Positions 46,880-58,523 of a stretch of DNA of 64,000 nt are shown here, in pieces. Source of the stretch: Pogostemon cablin (Eukaryota; Streptophyta; Magnoliopsida; Lamiales; Lamiaceae). The position numbers and the translations under genes are program-made. The notes beneath the pieces are model-generated. The model saw nothing but the letters and a program-made list of their open reading frames with translations. It had not been told where the DNA came from and did not search any database. Where the stretch lies: NCBI GenBank assembly GCA_023678885.1, contig CM042975.1, positions 30,297,405 through 30,361,404 of the forward strand. The letters run 5' to 3'. Positions within the stretch are counted from its first letter, which is position 1; every line of letters begins with the position of its first letter.

Positions 46880-49860
46880 CTAAGAATCACTTTCTTCTTA
46901 TCTACAATATCTCTAACAAAATTAAACTTAATGTCAATGTGTTTGGTCTTTCCATGATATTTGGGATCTTTTAAGTAAGTAATAACCGCATGATTATCAC
47001 AATTAAAACAGCTCCCACTGGAGTGTTTGAGACCTCCAAATGTTTCATGAATCTTCTCAACCAGATAGCCTCTTGAACTGCAAATGCACATGTCACAAAC
47101 TCGGCTTCCACTAGTGGACAGTGCTATTCAAGTCTGTTTCTTGCTACACCATGAGATTGCTCCATTGTTGAGCAAGAAGACATAACCGGGAGTTGATTTA
47201 CGTTTATCTAAATCACCACTCCAGTCAGTGTCTATATACTCATTCAGTGTACTGTTATTCCCTTGATAACAGATAAAATAGTCTGCAGTTAATCACATTG
47301 CCATATGGTACTCTGGCCATTTCATTCTTTTCATCTTGAGTCTTGGGACACATTTGTTGACTCAATGATTCGTCTTTCACAATAGGAGTATCATTAGGTT
47401 TGCAGGTGTCCATCTTGAATCGTTATAAAAGTTTCTTGATGTAAGTCTCTTAAGACAAACTCAATAACTTCTTTGAACGATCCCTATGGATCTTCACACC
47501 AAGTATGTACTCTGCTTCACCCATATCTTTCATTTCGAATTTTGAAGATAACCACCTTTTAATGGTTTCAAGATACTCTTTTCTATTTCAAGCTAGAAAT
47601 ATGTCATCCACATACAAGGATAGAATCACAAAACAATTATTGGACCGTTTAAAGTAAACACAGTGGTCTTCGTTTATCATAACAAAGTTATATGAGATGA
47701 TTATTGTGTGAAATCTCAAATACCACTGTCTAAAGGATAGTTTGAGTCTATAGAACAACTTCTTCTATTTACAAACTTTATCCTCTTGACCTTGAAGAAT
47801 AAATCCTACAGGCTGTTGCATGTAGATTACTTCTTCTAATTCTCCACTGAGAAATGCGGTCTTAACATCCATTTGCTGTAATTCTAAATCCATACTAGCC
47901 ACTATAGCCAACAGTAGACAAATCAAGGCAAACCTCACTACAGGTGAAAGTGGTTTCTATGTAGTCTATACCCTTGTAGAGTATAACCTTTTATCACCAA
48001 GCAAACTTTCTACCTCTCTATTGAGTCATCAACATTTCTTTAGATTTTGAAAATCCATTTATTCTCAATTTCCTTTCGTCCCTTTGAAAGATCTACAAGT
48101 CCCCAGACTTGATTTGACTTCATAGACTCCATCTCCTCTTTCATCCATTTCTCCTTTGCCGGACAAGTTAGAGCTTCTTTAATGTTTCTGGGCTCTTCCT
48201 CATCAGCAGGAAAAACATCTCAACTTTCTGGTGAAACCAAGAAGGCATATCCTTCAATGTCATAATGCCTTTTGTGCACATGTTTCCTAGAACTTTTCGA
48301 GATGAGATAACTTATGATGGTCTTCTATAGACAAAATGTTCTCATTGAGAATCACCTGATTCTCAATCGGCAAATATCTATCAAGATCCACACCATATGA
48401 TGGTCTTCTATCTTCTGTAGACAAAATGCTCTCATTGAGAATCACCTGATTCTCAATCGGCAAATATCTATCAAGATCCACACCATCAACTATCAAGATC
48501 AACACCATCACCACATCTGATTCTCAATCTGCAAATATCTATCAAGATCCACACCATTAACTATCAAGATCTACACCATCACCATCAGCTTATTACTCCC
48601 ACTTGGATCTTGTAGATATTGGTTTTCTACCATCTCGAAAACAGGTCCGGCATCCCTGATGCCCTTTTCTACTAGGAAATTCAGTTTCCAAAAAATGAGC
48701 ATTACGCGATTCTGTCTCAGTTAAGCTCTCATCCTCATCTCCTATGAACACGTAACCCTTAGAATGTTTGCCTTTAGGACCCAACTTTTCATACTGACTT
48801 GATGAATCATGTACTAAGCTGCTGATCCCCAAGCTCTAAGATTACTCAAGTCAGGTTTCTACCCGTCCAAAATTCATATAGAGTCGAAGCAACTGACTTT
48901 GAAGGCATGCGATTAAGCACATAAGCTGCCGTAAGCAACGCATCTCGTTAGATTAGCTTGTGCCATCATGGATCTAACCATCTCCAACAAAATCCTATTC
49001 CTTCTTCCAGTGACACCATTTTGTTGAGGTGTATAAGGAACAGTTGATTGTCGGATTATACCCTTTTCATTACAAAATTCCTTGAATTGTTCTGATAGAT
49101 ATTCATGTCTTCTACTTCACTCAAGTATCGTCTAAAACAATCCAATGCTTCAGACATGTGAGATATCGTATAGACTGAATAATCATCAATGAACGTAATG
49201 AAATAGTGAGCTCCATGTCGTGCTCTCACATTTACAGAACCACATATATCAGAATGGATTACTACTAATAGAGATTAAGGCACAATGGCTTTACCAAAAG
49301 TTTTTCTAGTCATTTTGCCAGCAAGATAATGTTCGCATTTGGATAATTCGACCTTAAAATAAAGATTCAACAATCCTTCCACAAGTCTATCATCCATCTT
49401 GCTCAACATGACTTAATCTAGCATGCCAAACATCATTCACATTTGCATTGCTAGAAGAACAAGTGTTTAGCGAATATGATTGATCATCATAACTACTAAA
49501 CATCATTCTTTACAATTTAAAACCATAAAGCCATCCGTTATATATCCAGATGCATAACAAATATCATTGATGCTCATTACCATAGTGTCTTTAGAGAAAT
49601 ATAACCCAAATTAAGTATAACTGAAACAGAAATTAAATTTCGCGTGATTCTCTGGAGTTATAGAACATCATGTAGGATAAAGTCCGGACCATCGTCAAGA
49701 TCCAATATGCAAGTCCCAAGTCCTTTTGACTTCAACTCGTGCATTGTTTCCTACATATATCCACCTAGTCCCCATCGGAACACGACGGAAATGTACAAAA
49801 GCTCCCACTGTCCCTTGTCACATGGTCTGTTGCTCTTGAGTCTATAATCCACAAAGGATA
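46880..49860 (-). pseudogene. pol: Copy B copia pol remnant
   Basis: Order on the minus strand: protease with DSRAT instead of DSGAT (Asp codon 49840-49842), integrase with the same second-Asp deletion as the array and Gly in place of the catalytic Glu (GVTGRRNR near 49000), RT with YVDD at 47603-47614, then RNase H. Unlike the array it keeps the KKQT...ALST segment of RNase H near 47091-47135, so that deletion arose after B and the array separated. Many shifts; non-functional. Confidence 0.85.
48311..48580 (-). repeat. Expanded integrase-RT spacer repeat in copy B
   Basis: Three unequal tandem units built on TGATGGTCTTCT...GATTCTCAATCGGCAAATATC. Compare one unit in the array and two in fragment A. 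Confidence 0.8.
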
Positions 49861-49929
49861 AGAATCAGGAAGCAAGATAGTACTCGAGACATTAATTTCA
49901 CACAAAACAAAATAAGATCAATACACCTT

Positions 49930-50804
49930 GTCCCTCCTGGGCTCAGGGCATTCATGAGCATAATAACCAAGCTTACTATTATTGTAACATGGCATCTTGC
50001 TTTTATCTCTCTTATTCTTTTTGTCACGCTTCTTTTCTTTTTTCCGTTCATCAGTTTTAGTTGTTGGATTATCCCCAGGCTTACCACCATTACCGTTAGA
50101 TCGTCTTTTCTTCTTTCCCTTCTTCCAATTCCTTTTCCTTTTGAAGCCTGAAGCTCCTTTAGAAGTAGAACTGACATAAAAGTCCCAGAAGAAAGCTTTG
50201 AGGCTCCGAGCCTCTCATCTTCTAACTCAACATGACAAGAAGCATCATTGAAAGTTCAATTCTTTTTATAATGCATCAAGTTGACTTTGAGACGTTTCCA
50301 ACGATCAGGTAAAGAGCGGAACAGGGCTTAGATTTACTGTTCATCAGAGAGTATATAACCGGCAGTCTTAAGTTCGATTATCATATTAGACATCTCCCTG
50401 AGAATTTGTCTAATGTTATGATCAGGTTTCCTTTTGAAGGTGTCAAACTTAATAGTCTACTGCCTAAGCCTTATAACCGATGTACCACCATATCTCACGC
50501 AGATACACCCAGATATCATGTGCGGTGGGATGTTGCTCACATTCATGGATCATTGCATCGATTACTGAGCTTACAAGAATACCTCGTGCAATGGAATTTT
50601 CCTTTTCCATGCCTAGTACGCTTCTTAGTCACGCCTCTCTTGATTTCCAATACCCTCGCCTGGATCAGCCATCACTTGATTATATCATCCAATGTATCTT
50701 GTTCATACAATACGTACCAAAATTTATGACGCCTTGTGTCATAATTGTCACCAATGAGTTTCTCATCTTTGTTCAACTCAGCGACAATAGATTTTGAAGC
50801 TCAT
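49930..50804 (-). pseudogene. gag: Copy B copia gag remnant
   Basis: ATG equivalent at 50804-50802. The zinc knuckle near 49935-49985 is in frame but mutated (CYNNSKLGYYAHEC, second Cys replaced by Asn and His by Tyr), so it is less scrambled than in the array. The basic region upstream is retained. Stops and shifts occur elsewhere. Confidence 0.8.
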
Positions 50805-51148
50805 TTCTTTGATAGAGATTAAAGTGATTCAGTATGTTAATAATGTTTTTATCAAGTTTCACGTTAAGCCAAATAGAGACACCTCAATAAATAACACAAG
50901 ATTTTATCTCGAAAAATAGCTCGGAGACTACTAATCATCAATCTCATCAAGTGTCATAATACTAGATTCTTATTTCAAAACGTAAAACACATTGTTCAAA
51001 TAATTAATCAAATAACATTGAACATCCACTCATAAATTGAACTTTAAACAACCATCCACAATAGCAAAAACACCAAGTCTGACAAGTCATGAACATAAAA
51101 TTCTAATGAACTCCCTGAGTTTCCAATTAGAAATACAATGGAAATGAA

Positions 51149-51697
51149 TTAAGGAAATCTATGGATTAATCTCCCTAATTTATCATTACTAGATTTCCAT
51201 CGATGCTCACAATCAAATTTCTTAGTCCCCACACTATAGATAGCTTGCCCCAAAGGATCTATATGAGGATTCTTTATCCGACGCTTCTCTCGACCACTTA
51301 GTCTTAAAGAATCAGAACGTCGAATCCTTCCCATCCTTAAGCTGGCCGATCTTAGTGCCTGTGTCCTATCTCTTGCTACAGAAACATCAACCAAATCTTC
51401 TCTAATTTGTCGACCATTAGGCTTCACTTCATAAGTCTCCCACTGAACCCAAAAATCCTTTTGTAGGTAAGGAGGCAAAGTGTTCGTCCAGGTCTCAGGA
51501 CTGGAAACTTCAAAATACTTATCACGTGGAATCGTATTGCTATAAATTAAAGGCAACAATCGGTTGTATAGTTCAATCAAATCAATTGCGTGGTCCCTTA
51601 TGTTGTGTGTAGGCTTCATTTTATAATTCAAGAATTCATGGAGGATTTCATTTTTAGTACTAATGTCTTTCTCTGAAATTGTTCCCGATCCTGACAT
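51149..51697 (-). CDS. Leader ORF of copy B, 182 aa, function unknown
   Basis: ATG at 51697-51695 to TAA at 51151-51149, exactly the same length as the array ORF. Replacements are scattered (for example Pro to Ser at residue 4, Glu to Lys at 10, Met to Arg near 98) and cluster in the first two thirds. The basic block SGREKRRIKNPHIDPLGQ is unchanged. The acceptor TTTTCTCAG|AGCC is kept 4 bp upstream. This is the only frame in B without stop or shift. Confidence 0.6.
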   Translation of the reverse strand: MSGSGTISEKDISTKNEILHEFLNYKMKPTHNIRDHAIDLIELYNRLLPLIYSNTIPRDKYFEVSSPETWTNTLPPYLQKDFWVQWETYEVKPNGRQIREDLVDVSVARDRTQALRSASLRMGRIRRSDSLRLSGREKRRIKNPHIDPLGQAIYSVGTKKFDCEHRWKSSNDKLGRLIHRFP

Positions 51698-52103
51698 GGC
51701 TCTGAGAAAATGAGCAACCAAAAACAAACATACCAGTGTTAGTCAAACTATATCACATGAATTTCCTCTTCATTTAATGCATATGGAAACAACTTTCCAA
51801 AATACAATAGGTATATTCACAAGTGAATCAGTCCAACTCACTTTGGCTCCCACTTTCATAGGCTACAGGAGTTTTGAACAATTATAACAACACTTAACAC
51901 CATGAATTTAGAATTAAATGACATATTAAGGTGCATTATTACCAAAATTGCAACCGAATAGCCACCCCATGGGTTCGTATTCAACAAACATGTCATAAAA
52001 TGAAGTAAATCACACATACACACTTAAAGATGATCTCAAACGCTCTCGAAAACATCACCATTGCACTCCAAGCATCGAAACACGTCAGAGAAACATCGGA
52101 CAG

Positions 52104-52276
52104 TAGCCGGAAAGCCCGCCACGCGCTGACACGCGCCGCCCAGAGACTCCACGCGCCACCACGCGCGGCCACGCGCCCGGACGCGCCCTCACGCGCCACC
52201 ACGCGCCGATTGCCGGCTGGTTGTACCGGCGCGTGTTTCACACGCGCCACCGACAATTTATCGGTCACCGGCGCGT
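52104..52276 (-). repeat. Copy B GC-rich leader block, shortened
   Basis: Iterated CACGCGCC (reverse complement GGCGCGTG), about half the length of the array block and rearranged. It joins directly to the LTR at 52277. Confidence 0.75.
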
Positions 52277-52560
52277 GAATGTGTATTAATCTGCAGTATA
52301 TGATGACTGGATTTTCGATGTGATTTCGGGAGAGAAAATTAGAGAGCAACTGCACTCTCGCGTTCTGTCGCACGCATGAACGTTTTAGCGTTCTGCGTTC
52401 TGTAACGCAGTGTTCTGTGACGCGTGTCTACCTGAGACAACTGCATGGCGCAGTGTATTAAATCCAAGGAGACAGGAGTTAGTCACGGAATGATAACTCC
52501 CTCTCTCTCTTATCCACTTCCTATGTGGAAATAAATAATAATAAATAATTATTATTTACA
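52277..52560 (-). repeat. Partial 5' LTR of the A/B minus-strand element
   Basis: 284 bp, ending TTATTTACA at the border with unique sequence. Its last 201 bp are identical to 35171-35371. The LTR 3' part and primer-binding site are deleted. Confidence 0.88.
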
Positions 52561-53039
52561 GGTGGCAATGAGGCGGAATTTTTACATGAATAAAAGTAAG
52601 GTTTGAATCTTTAACCATTGTACATGATTCAAATGATCATGATACTGATATCAAAAGACCGTGCTGTCTAAAAAACTTAAAAAAATTATTTAACACCTAA
52701 TTAATCACAGCTATAAAAATAATACTACATCGTATTGAAATTATGAATTATTAGGAAGTGATTATAATACCACCGCGATGTTTTCTAAAGTCAATTGTTT
52801 GTAAATTATCCAGAATTTGGCTTCTATCATAATTTCAACACAAATCAATCCAAATCCATACATCTCATTCTAACCCCCACTTGCTTTTATTTTTTTTAAC
52901 TACTTTCTAGATCATCACTGCATTAAAACACTCCAAATTTTCAATACTGCCACTCCTTCCTTTATTTTCAATAAACAAATAAATAATATGTTGAATTTAT
53001 TTTAAATAAAAAATAATTAAATTATGTATTTTCGGATTT
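52561..53039. other. AT-rich intergenic DNA
   Basis: No open frame, RNA gene or recognisable repeat seen. It marks the right border of the copia cluster. Confidence 0.6.
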
Positions 53040-53650
53040 GACCAACCGGAAACCCCCAAATTGAAGTATGACGTGGTGGATTCCAGCGAAATTTGCGTTT
53101 TTCGGCGAAAATTGGGCAAAAATTGAAATGATTCGTTAGTTATAGGGCAAAATTGAACCACTTATCTTTTTTAGGGCAAAAATCGAAGTTTTGTTTAGTT
53201 ACAGGGCAAAAAATGATTTAACTCTAGGTTAAAAAAAAGAGTCAAAATTGCCACGTCGAATTGACCAACCGGAAACCCCCAAATTGAAGCATGACGTGGC
53301 GAATTCCGGCGAAATTTGCATTTTCCGGCAAAAATTGAAATGATTCGTTAGTTATAGGGCAAAATTGAACCACTTATCTTTTTTAGGGCAAAAATCGAAG
53401 TTTTGTTTAGTTACAGGGCAAAAAATGATTTAACTCTAGGTTAAAAAAAAGAGTCAAAATTGTCACGTCGAATTGACCAACCGGAAACCCCCAAATTGAA
53501 GCATGACGTGGCGAATTCCGGCGAAATTTGTATTTTTCGGCAAAAATTGAAATGATTCGTTAGTTATAGGGCAAAATTGAACCACTTATCTTTTTTAGGG
53601 TAAAAATCAAAATTTTGCTTAGTTATAAGACAAAAAATGAATTTAACTCC
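53040..53650. repeat. Tandem repeat, period about 212-223 bp, 2.8 copies
   Basis: Units begin GACCAACCGGAAACCCCCAA at 53040, 53263 and 53475. Units 1 and 2 are 223 and 212 bp; unit 3 is partial and more diverged at its end. Internally TAGTTATAGGGCAAAA and TAGTTACAGGGCAAAA form a shorter sub-repeat. Confidence 0.88.
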
Positions 53651-54660
53651 AAAATATCTAGATGTAACAATAATACTATGTCAAATATAAATCTTTAATT
53701 GTGACATATAAGTGTTATCATGTGACATTAATCAGGTGAAATCTTTCTTTGTATCATTGTAATATATAAATTGTTAATATATAAAATTAAAATATGCAAA
53801 ATAAAAAATAGTATTACGTTACCATATAAAACATTAAATAACTATTTTGATACTATTAGTACGTGTAACTCATTAAAATTTTGATTTTTCTTCCAAATTT
53901 TACAGTATTCCCACATTTTCTTGATAGTGTGTGCTTGAATGAGTTGTGCAAGTTTTAATGGGACCTTTTTACCCTCAATAATCCTTCAATAATTGAATGA
54001 AATATTTGTATTTTCATCATCTTTATAAAATATAAAATAAAAAATTGAATGAAAGATTTGCTTCATATCTTCAATTAATAAGATGTAGGGTAATTTTGTA
54101 TTTTCATATTTAATGCACGTTGGTAATAGAGCCGTTTTCATGCATCAATGGGTGGGACATCTTATTCTTATCAATTACACTCCAAAATTCACATAATATA
54201 TCTTTTTTTTTTTTGAGAAAATTCAAAATTACTATTTAAAATTTAAAGTGAAACCTACTATACATGTTATGGGCACATTTGGTAGCACATCTTTGGGATC
54301 AATAATTGATATCTCCATCCAAAGTTCAACCAACTGGGTAGATAAAATGGGAAGAATGCAAACCACTATTTTTAATTATATATTTTTATTATGTTAAATG
54401 AATAATTGTAACCACTATTTTTAATTATGTTAAATGAATAATTGTTGGTTGAAAATACTTCTTCTTCTTCACACAAGACTCCTAAGTACAAAGATGTAAT
54501 AGCTCTTGCGAAAAAGAGTAGTACTCTCCAAATTTAGAAATATAATACTTTGTGAGACAAGTGTTCATACAAGCGTGTGAAACCTATTAAAATATAATTG
54601 TTATATAAATAAAGTATACTTAAAATATGTTATTTTAAAATATGGTAGATAATACATTTA
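53651..54660. other. AT-rich intergenic DNA with a small tandem duplication
   Basis: No gene seen. At about 54360-54446 the motif AACCACTATTTTTAATTAT...TTAAATGAATAATTG is present twice, the second copy 13 bp shorter. Confidence 0.6.
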
Positions 54661-54739
54661 TAATAGAGAATGACTACCGTACAACCGGTCCTACCAAATA
54701 TTTGGTAGAATCAGATCCTAATCCCACCCAATTGAATCT

Positions 54740-54888
54740 CGCGGATTGAAATCGCCAGAAAGAAAGAAAGAAACGGGCTCTCCTTCTCCTCCATTCCTCT
54801 CACCGTCACCGATCGCGGGTTGAAATCGCCAGAAAGAAGGTAACGGGCTCTCCTTCCTTCTCCTCCGTTCTTCTCACCGTGACCGAAG
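54740..54888. repeat. Two tandem ~74-bp units
   Basis: CGCGGATTGAAATCGCCAGAAAG...CACCGTCACCGAT is followed directly by a diverged second copy CGCGGGTTGAAATCGCCAG...CACCGTGACCGA. Upstream at 54691-54708 is an 18-bp perfect palindrome, CTACCAAATATTTGGTAG. Confidence 0.75.
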
Positions 54889-55000
54889 GTACTAGAAATT
54901 GGGTCATATATTGGGCGAGTATTTGGGTAAAAGGAAATCACCGCGTATACTCCAAACCAAAATCCCTAGAGTTTCCGAATCAGAAATGTGCGACCTTCAA

Positions 55001-55236
55001 TCACAAACGATTAGTGTGAGGTCGGAATAAGGAGAGAAACACCAGATGGCAAAGAGGGCGGTCATAGATCTTGACGCCGCCGTCGATGTACAAGCAGTCG
55101 GAGCGGCACATCATGTGCCAAGGGAACTCCTCCATTAACTTCATCGCCTTGACAGGGCGGTCACAGATCTTGACACCACCGTCGATTTTCACAAACTTGA
55201 TTACGGCGGCGATGGAGCGCTTGTTCTCGTGGTCGT
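55001..55236 (-). pseudogene. Unrecognised coding-like fragment, interrupted by an LTR
   Basis: Minus-strand frame open from the LTR border at 55236 to a stop near 55001. It includes SIAAVIKFVKIDGGVKI and MEEFPWHMMCRSDCLYI. The motif IDGGVKI(C/Y)DRP occurs twice, 30-odd residues apart, so the fragment contains an internal duplication. GC content and codon-like texture exceed the surroundings. I cannot assign a family. It may be a host gene fragment split by the insertion at 55237. Confidence 0.35.
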
Positions 55237-56867
55237 TGTTGAGAGTGGAATTTCACGCATTTTATGTGTGCACATTACACCATTTTGATTAGGAAATTGA
55301 TCGTTTTTGCATGGAATTGTGTATGTTTAAGTATTTACACGATTTTAAGGCTATTAAGGTGTTTTTGTGAGTTTCGAAGGCAGGAAACAGGGTAAAACAG
55401 GGCAGGATCGGAAGAGGAGCAAAACAGACCCGGAACGGCCAGCTCAGGAGCAGCTCGGCGAGCCGCTCGAGCCGAGCTGGGTGCCGAGCGGTGGTAAACG
55501 GTGCCGAGTGGGGTCCCACTTGGACCCCAGTGACGTGGCCAGTGACGGGGCAGGCCGCTCGGCTGGGTCCAGACCCAGCTCGAGCCGAGCTGGGTGCCGA
55601 GCGGCCCAGTTCAGAGCCCAGACGGGGCCTGTTCGATTCTACACTGTATAAATACCTTCCAGACGCGATTCTGAAGCAGAGTCGTCGCGAAAACAGCCCT
55701 GCATCCATCTTAGAAACAATTAGGGAGATCGAGACGTCACTCGGAGAGAGCCCAGCCATAAACCATCATCAATCCACACTCCTTTCATACCCATATCAGA
55801 TTACAACCTGATTTCGCCATCCATCCAATTCCACAAGGGTTCCGAGTGCTAATCGATGGAGAATCAAGCAATTGAAGAGACGGAGAAGGAACGTGAGATT
55901 GCTCCTACACTAGGGTTTCACAATTCTTATCTATTCCTTTCTATTACTTTGATTATTGTTATGAATTGCTTAGCCATGAGGATTGCTTGTAATCTCATGG
56001 GCTAATTTCCTATACAGTTCTAGGGTTTGATGGATTGATTTAATTGATTTGGGGATTTAGACCAAAGATTGGGATTTTATGCAGTTGAGCTTTTGATTTT
56101 ACTTATTTTACTAAGACATGTTAATCTGCTTCGTAACGTCTTTATAATATATTCATGACATCCGCTATAATGCTTGGATTATTGTGTTAGCTTGTGTGCG
56201 TTCATGATTGGTATTGTCTATCTGTTAGGGATTAGAGTAGCTCCGCTATAAGCACTTTGATTCCATGAACTGGTAAATCAAATACTTGATTAGTTTAGTG
56301 GAACAATGCAATTAGACAATCAAGTAGGAAGTGAATAGAACCTTGTAGTAATTCCAGAAAATATCTTGTTAGTCGAACTTACCATCCTGAGGTATTGTTG
56401 TTCGCTGGATTAGTATCTAGGAATAAGGCTTGGTAATATTTGCGCACCTTAGGATTTAAACCAGATTATGCTGTTAGCTTAGAATCGAATCATATTCGGT
56501 GGGATAACAGGGATATGTGGTGTATTTTCAGTAAAACTGCATGAATGAACAATCGTAAGTTTAGTAACCCAAATTAATTGGTCTCTACCTGATACCTTAG
56601 AACTGTTCGTTATCTCTTGATTAGAAACTTGCTTTTATTTTTATTGCTTTTTAATAATTCAGTTATTTATTATTTCAGTAATTTAGATAATTAATTCACT
56701 ACAATACCCTGAATATTGGTTACTCAATTCTGATTAATTAGTAATTAATAGTAAAATAAATAATTAACTGTCTTAGCGGGATCGATAATTTAACTTGGGT
56801 ACTTGCTACTACAATTGACATCCTTATACTTGAGGATTAAATTATAGTGCGCAATAAAAGCCTATCA
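55237..56867 (+). repeat. Athila-like gypsy LTR, plus orientation, about 1631 bp
   Basis: TGTTGAGAGTGG to GCCTATCA, followed by AGTTTTTGG, which looks like the start of the usual Athila-type leader and primer-binding site but is cut off after GG. TATA box TATAAATA at 55647-55654, and a GC-rich U3 part with repeated CCGAGC/GAGCTGGG motifs at 55430-55630. Confidence 0.8.
55647..55654 (+). promoter_or_regulatory. TATA box of the plus-orientation gypsy LTR
   Basis: TATAAATA just downstream of the GC-rich segment. The mirror element in the minus LTR is at 58093-58100. Confidence 0.6.
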
Positions 56868-56879
56868 AGTTTTTGGACT

Positions 56880-58511
56880 TGATAGGCTTTTATTGCGCAC
56901 TATAATTTAATCCTCAAGTATAAGGATGTCAATTGTAGTAGCAAGTACCCAAGTTAAATTATCGATCCCGCTAAGACAGTTAATTATTTATTTTACTATT
57001 AATTACTAATTAATCAGAATTGAGTAGCCAATATTCAGGGTATTGTAGTGAATTAATTATCTAAATTACTGAAATAATAAATAACTGAATTATTAAAAAG
57101 CAATAAAAATAAAAGCAAGTTTCTAATCAAGAGATAACGAACAGTTCTAAGGTATCAGGTAGAGACCAATTAATTTGGGTTACTAAACTTACGATTGTTC
57201 ATTCATGCAGTTTTACTGAAAATACACCACATATCCCTGTTATCCCACCGAATATGATTCGATTCTAAGCTAACAGTATAATCTGGTTTAAATCCTAAGG
57301 TGCGCAAATATTACCAAGCCTTATTCCTAGATACTAATCCAGCGAACAACAATACCTCCGGATGGTAAGTTCGACTAACAAGATATTTTCTGGAATTACT
57401 ACAAGGTTCTATTCACTTCCTACTTGATTGTCTAATTGCATTGTTCCACTAAACTAATCAAGTATTTGATTTACCAGTTCATGGAATCAAAGTGCTTATA
57501 GCGGAGCTACTCTAATCCCTAACAGATAGACAATACCAATCATGAACGCACACAAGCTAACACAATAATCCAAGCATTATAGCGGATGTCATGAATATAT
57601 TATGAAGACGTTACGAAGCAGATTAACATGTCTTAGTAAAATAAGTAAAATCAAAAGCTCAACTGCATAAAATCCCAATCTTTGGTCTAAATCCCCAAAT
57701 CAATTAAATCAATCCATCAAACCCTAGAACTGTATAGGAAATTAGCCCATAAGATTACAAGCAATCCTCATGGCTAAGCAATTCATAACAATAATCAAAG
57801 TAATAGAAAGGAATAGATAAGAATTGTGAAACCCTAGTGTAGGAGCAATCTCACGTTCCTTCTCCGTCTCTTCAATTGCTTGATTCTCCCTCGATTAGCA
57901 CTCGGAACCCTTGTGGAATTGGATGGATGGCGAAATCAGGTTGTAATCTGATATGGGTATGAAAGGAGTGTGGATTGATGATGGTTTATGGCTGGGCTCT
58001 CTCCGAGTGACGTCTCGATCTCCCTAATTGTTTCTAAGATGGATGCAGGGCTGTTTTCGCGACGACTCTGCTTCAGAATCGCGTCTGGAAGGTATTTATA
58101 CAGTGTAGAATCGAACAGGCCCCGTCTGGGCTCTGAACTGGGCCGCTCGGCACCCAGCTCGGCTCGAGCTGGGTCTGGACCCAGCCGAGCGGCCTGCCCC
58201 GTCACTGGCCACGTCACTGGGGTCCAAGTGGGACCCCACTCGGCACCGTTTACCACCGCTCGGCACCCAGCTCGGCTCGAGCGGCTCGCCGAGCTGCTCC
58301 CGAGCTGGGCCGTTCCGGGTCTGTTTTGCTCCTCTTCCGATCCTGCCCTGTTTTACCCTGTTTCCTGCCTTCGAAACTCACAAAAACACCTTAATAGCCT
58401 TAAAATCGTGTAAATACTTAAACATACACAATTCCATGCAAAAACGATCAATTTCCTAAGCAAAATGGTGTAATGTGCACACATAAAATGCGTAAAATTC
58501 CACTCTCAACA
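56880..58511 (-). repeat. Athila-like 3' LTR, minus orientation, about 1632 bp
   Basis: On the minus strand it starts TGTTGAGAGTGG right after a polypurine tract and ends GCCTATCA at 56880. It is the 3' LTR of the element whose internal region occupies 58512-64000. Confidence 0.85.
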
Positions 58512-58523
58512 AACCCCCAAACT
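58512..58523 (-). promoter_or_regulatory. Polypurine tract of the Athila-type element
   Basis: Minus-strand AGTTTGGGGGTT immediately before the LTR TGTTGAG; plus-strand primer. Confidence 0.8.

Larger units (their letters stand above)
45463..52560 (-). mobile_element. Diverged Ty1-copia copy B, minus strand
   Basis: Minus-strand copy with all regions present: 3' LTR of the second subtype (45463-45865), 3' noncoding region, pol and gag remnants, leader ORF and GC-rich block, and a partial 5' LTR (52277-52560) that matches fragment A instead. The primer-binding site and the LTR 3' end are deleted at 52276/52277. The unmatched ends suggest that B is a join of two elements. Confidence 0.88.
55236..58512. 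repeat. 3.3-kb inverted repeat with 6-bp loop
   Basis: Arms 55236-56870 and 56877-58512, separated only by TTTTGG. A few substitutions and small indels, mainly in the GC-rich part. The arms are the two gypsy LTRs, tail to tail. Confidence 0.9.

Noticed and set aside
52556..52566. Target-site duplication at the right border of copy B
   Set aside because: The partner flank is not available because the left LTR end at 35171 is truncated and joined to other element sequence.
55367..55811. 94- and 106-codon frames in the gypsy LTR (mirrored at 57936-58413)
   Set aside because: Composition-driven frames in the GC-rich U3 part of an LTR; no domain recognised.
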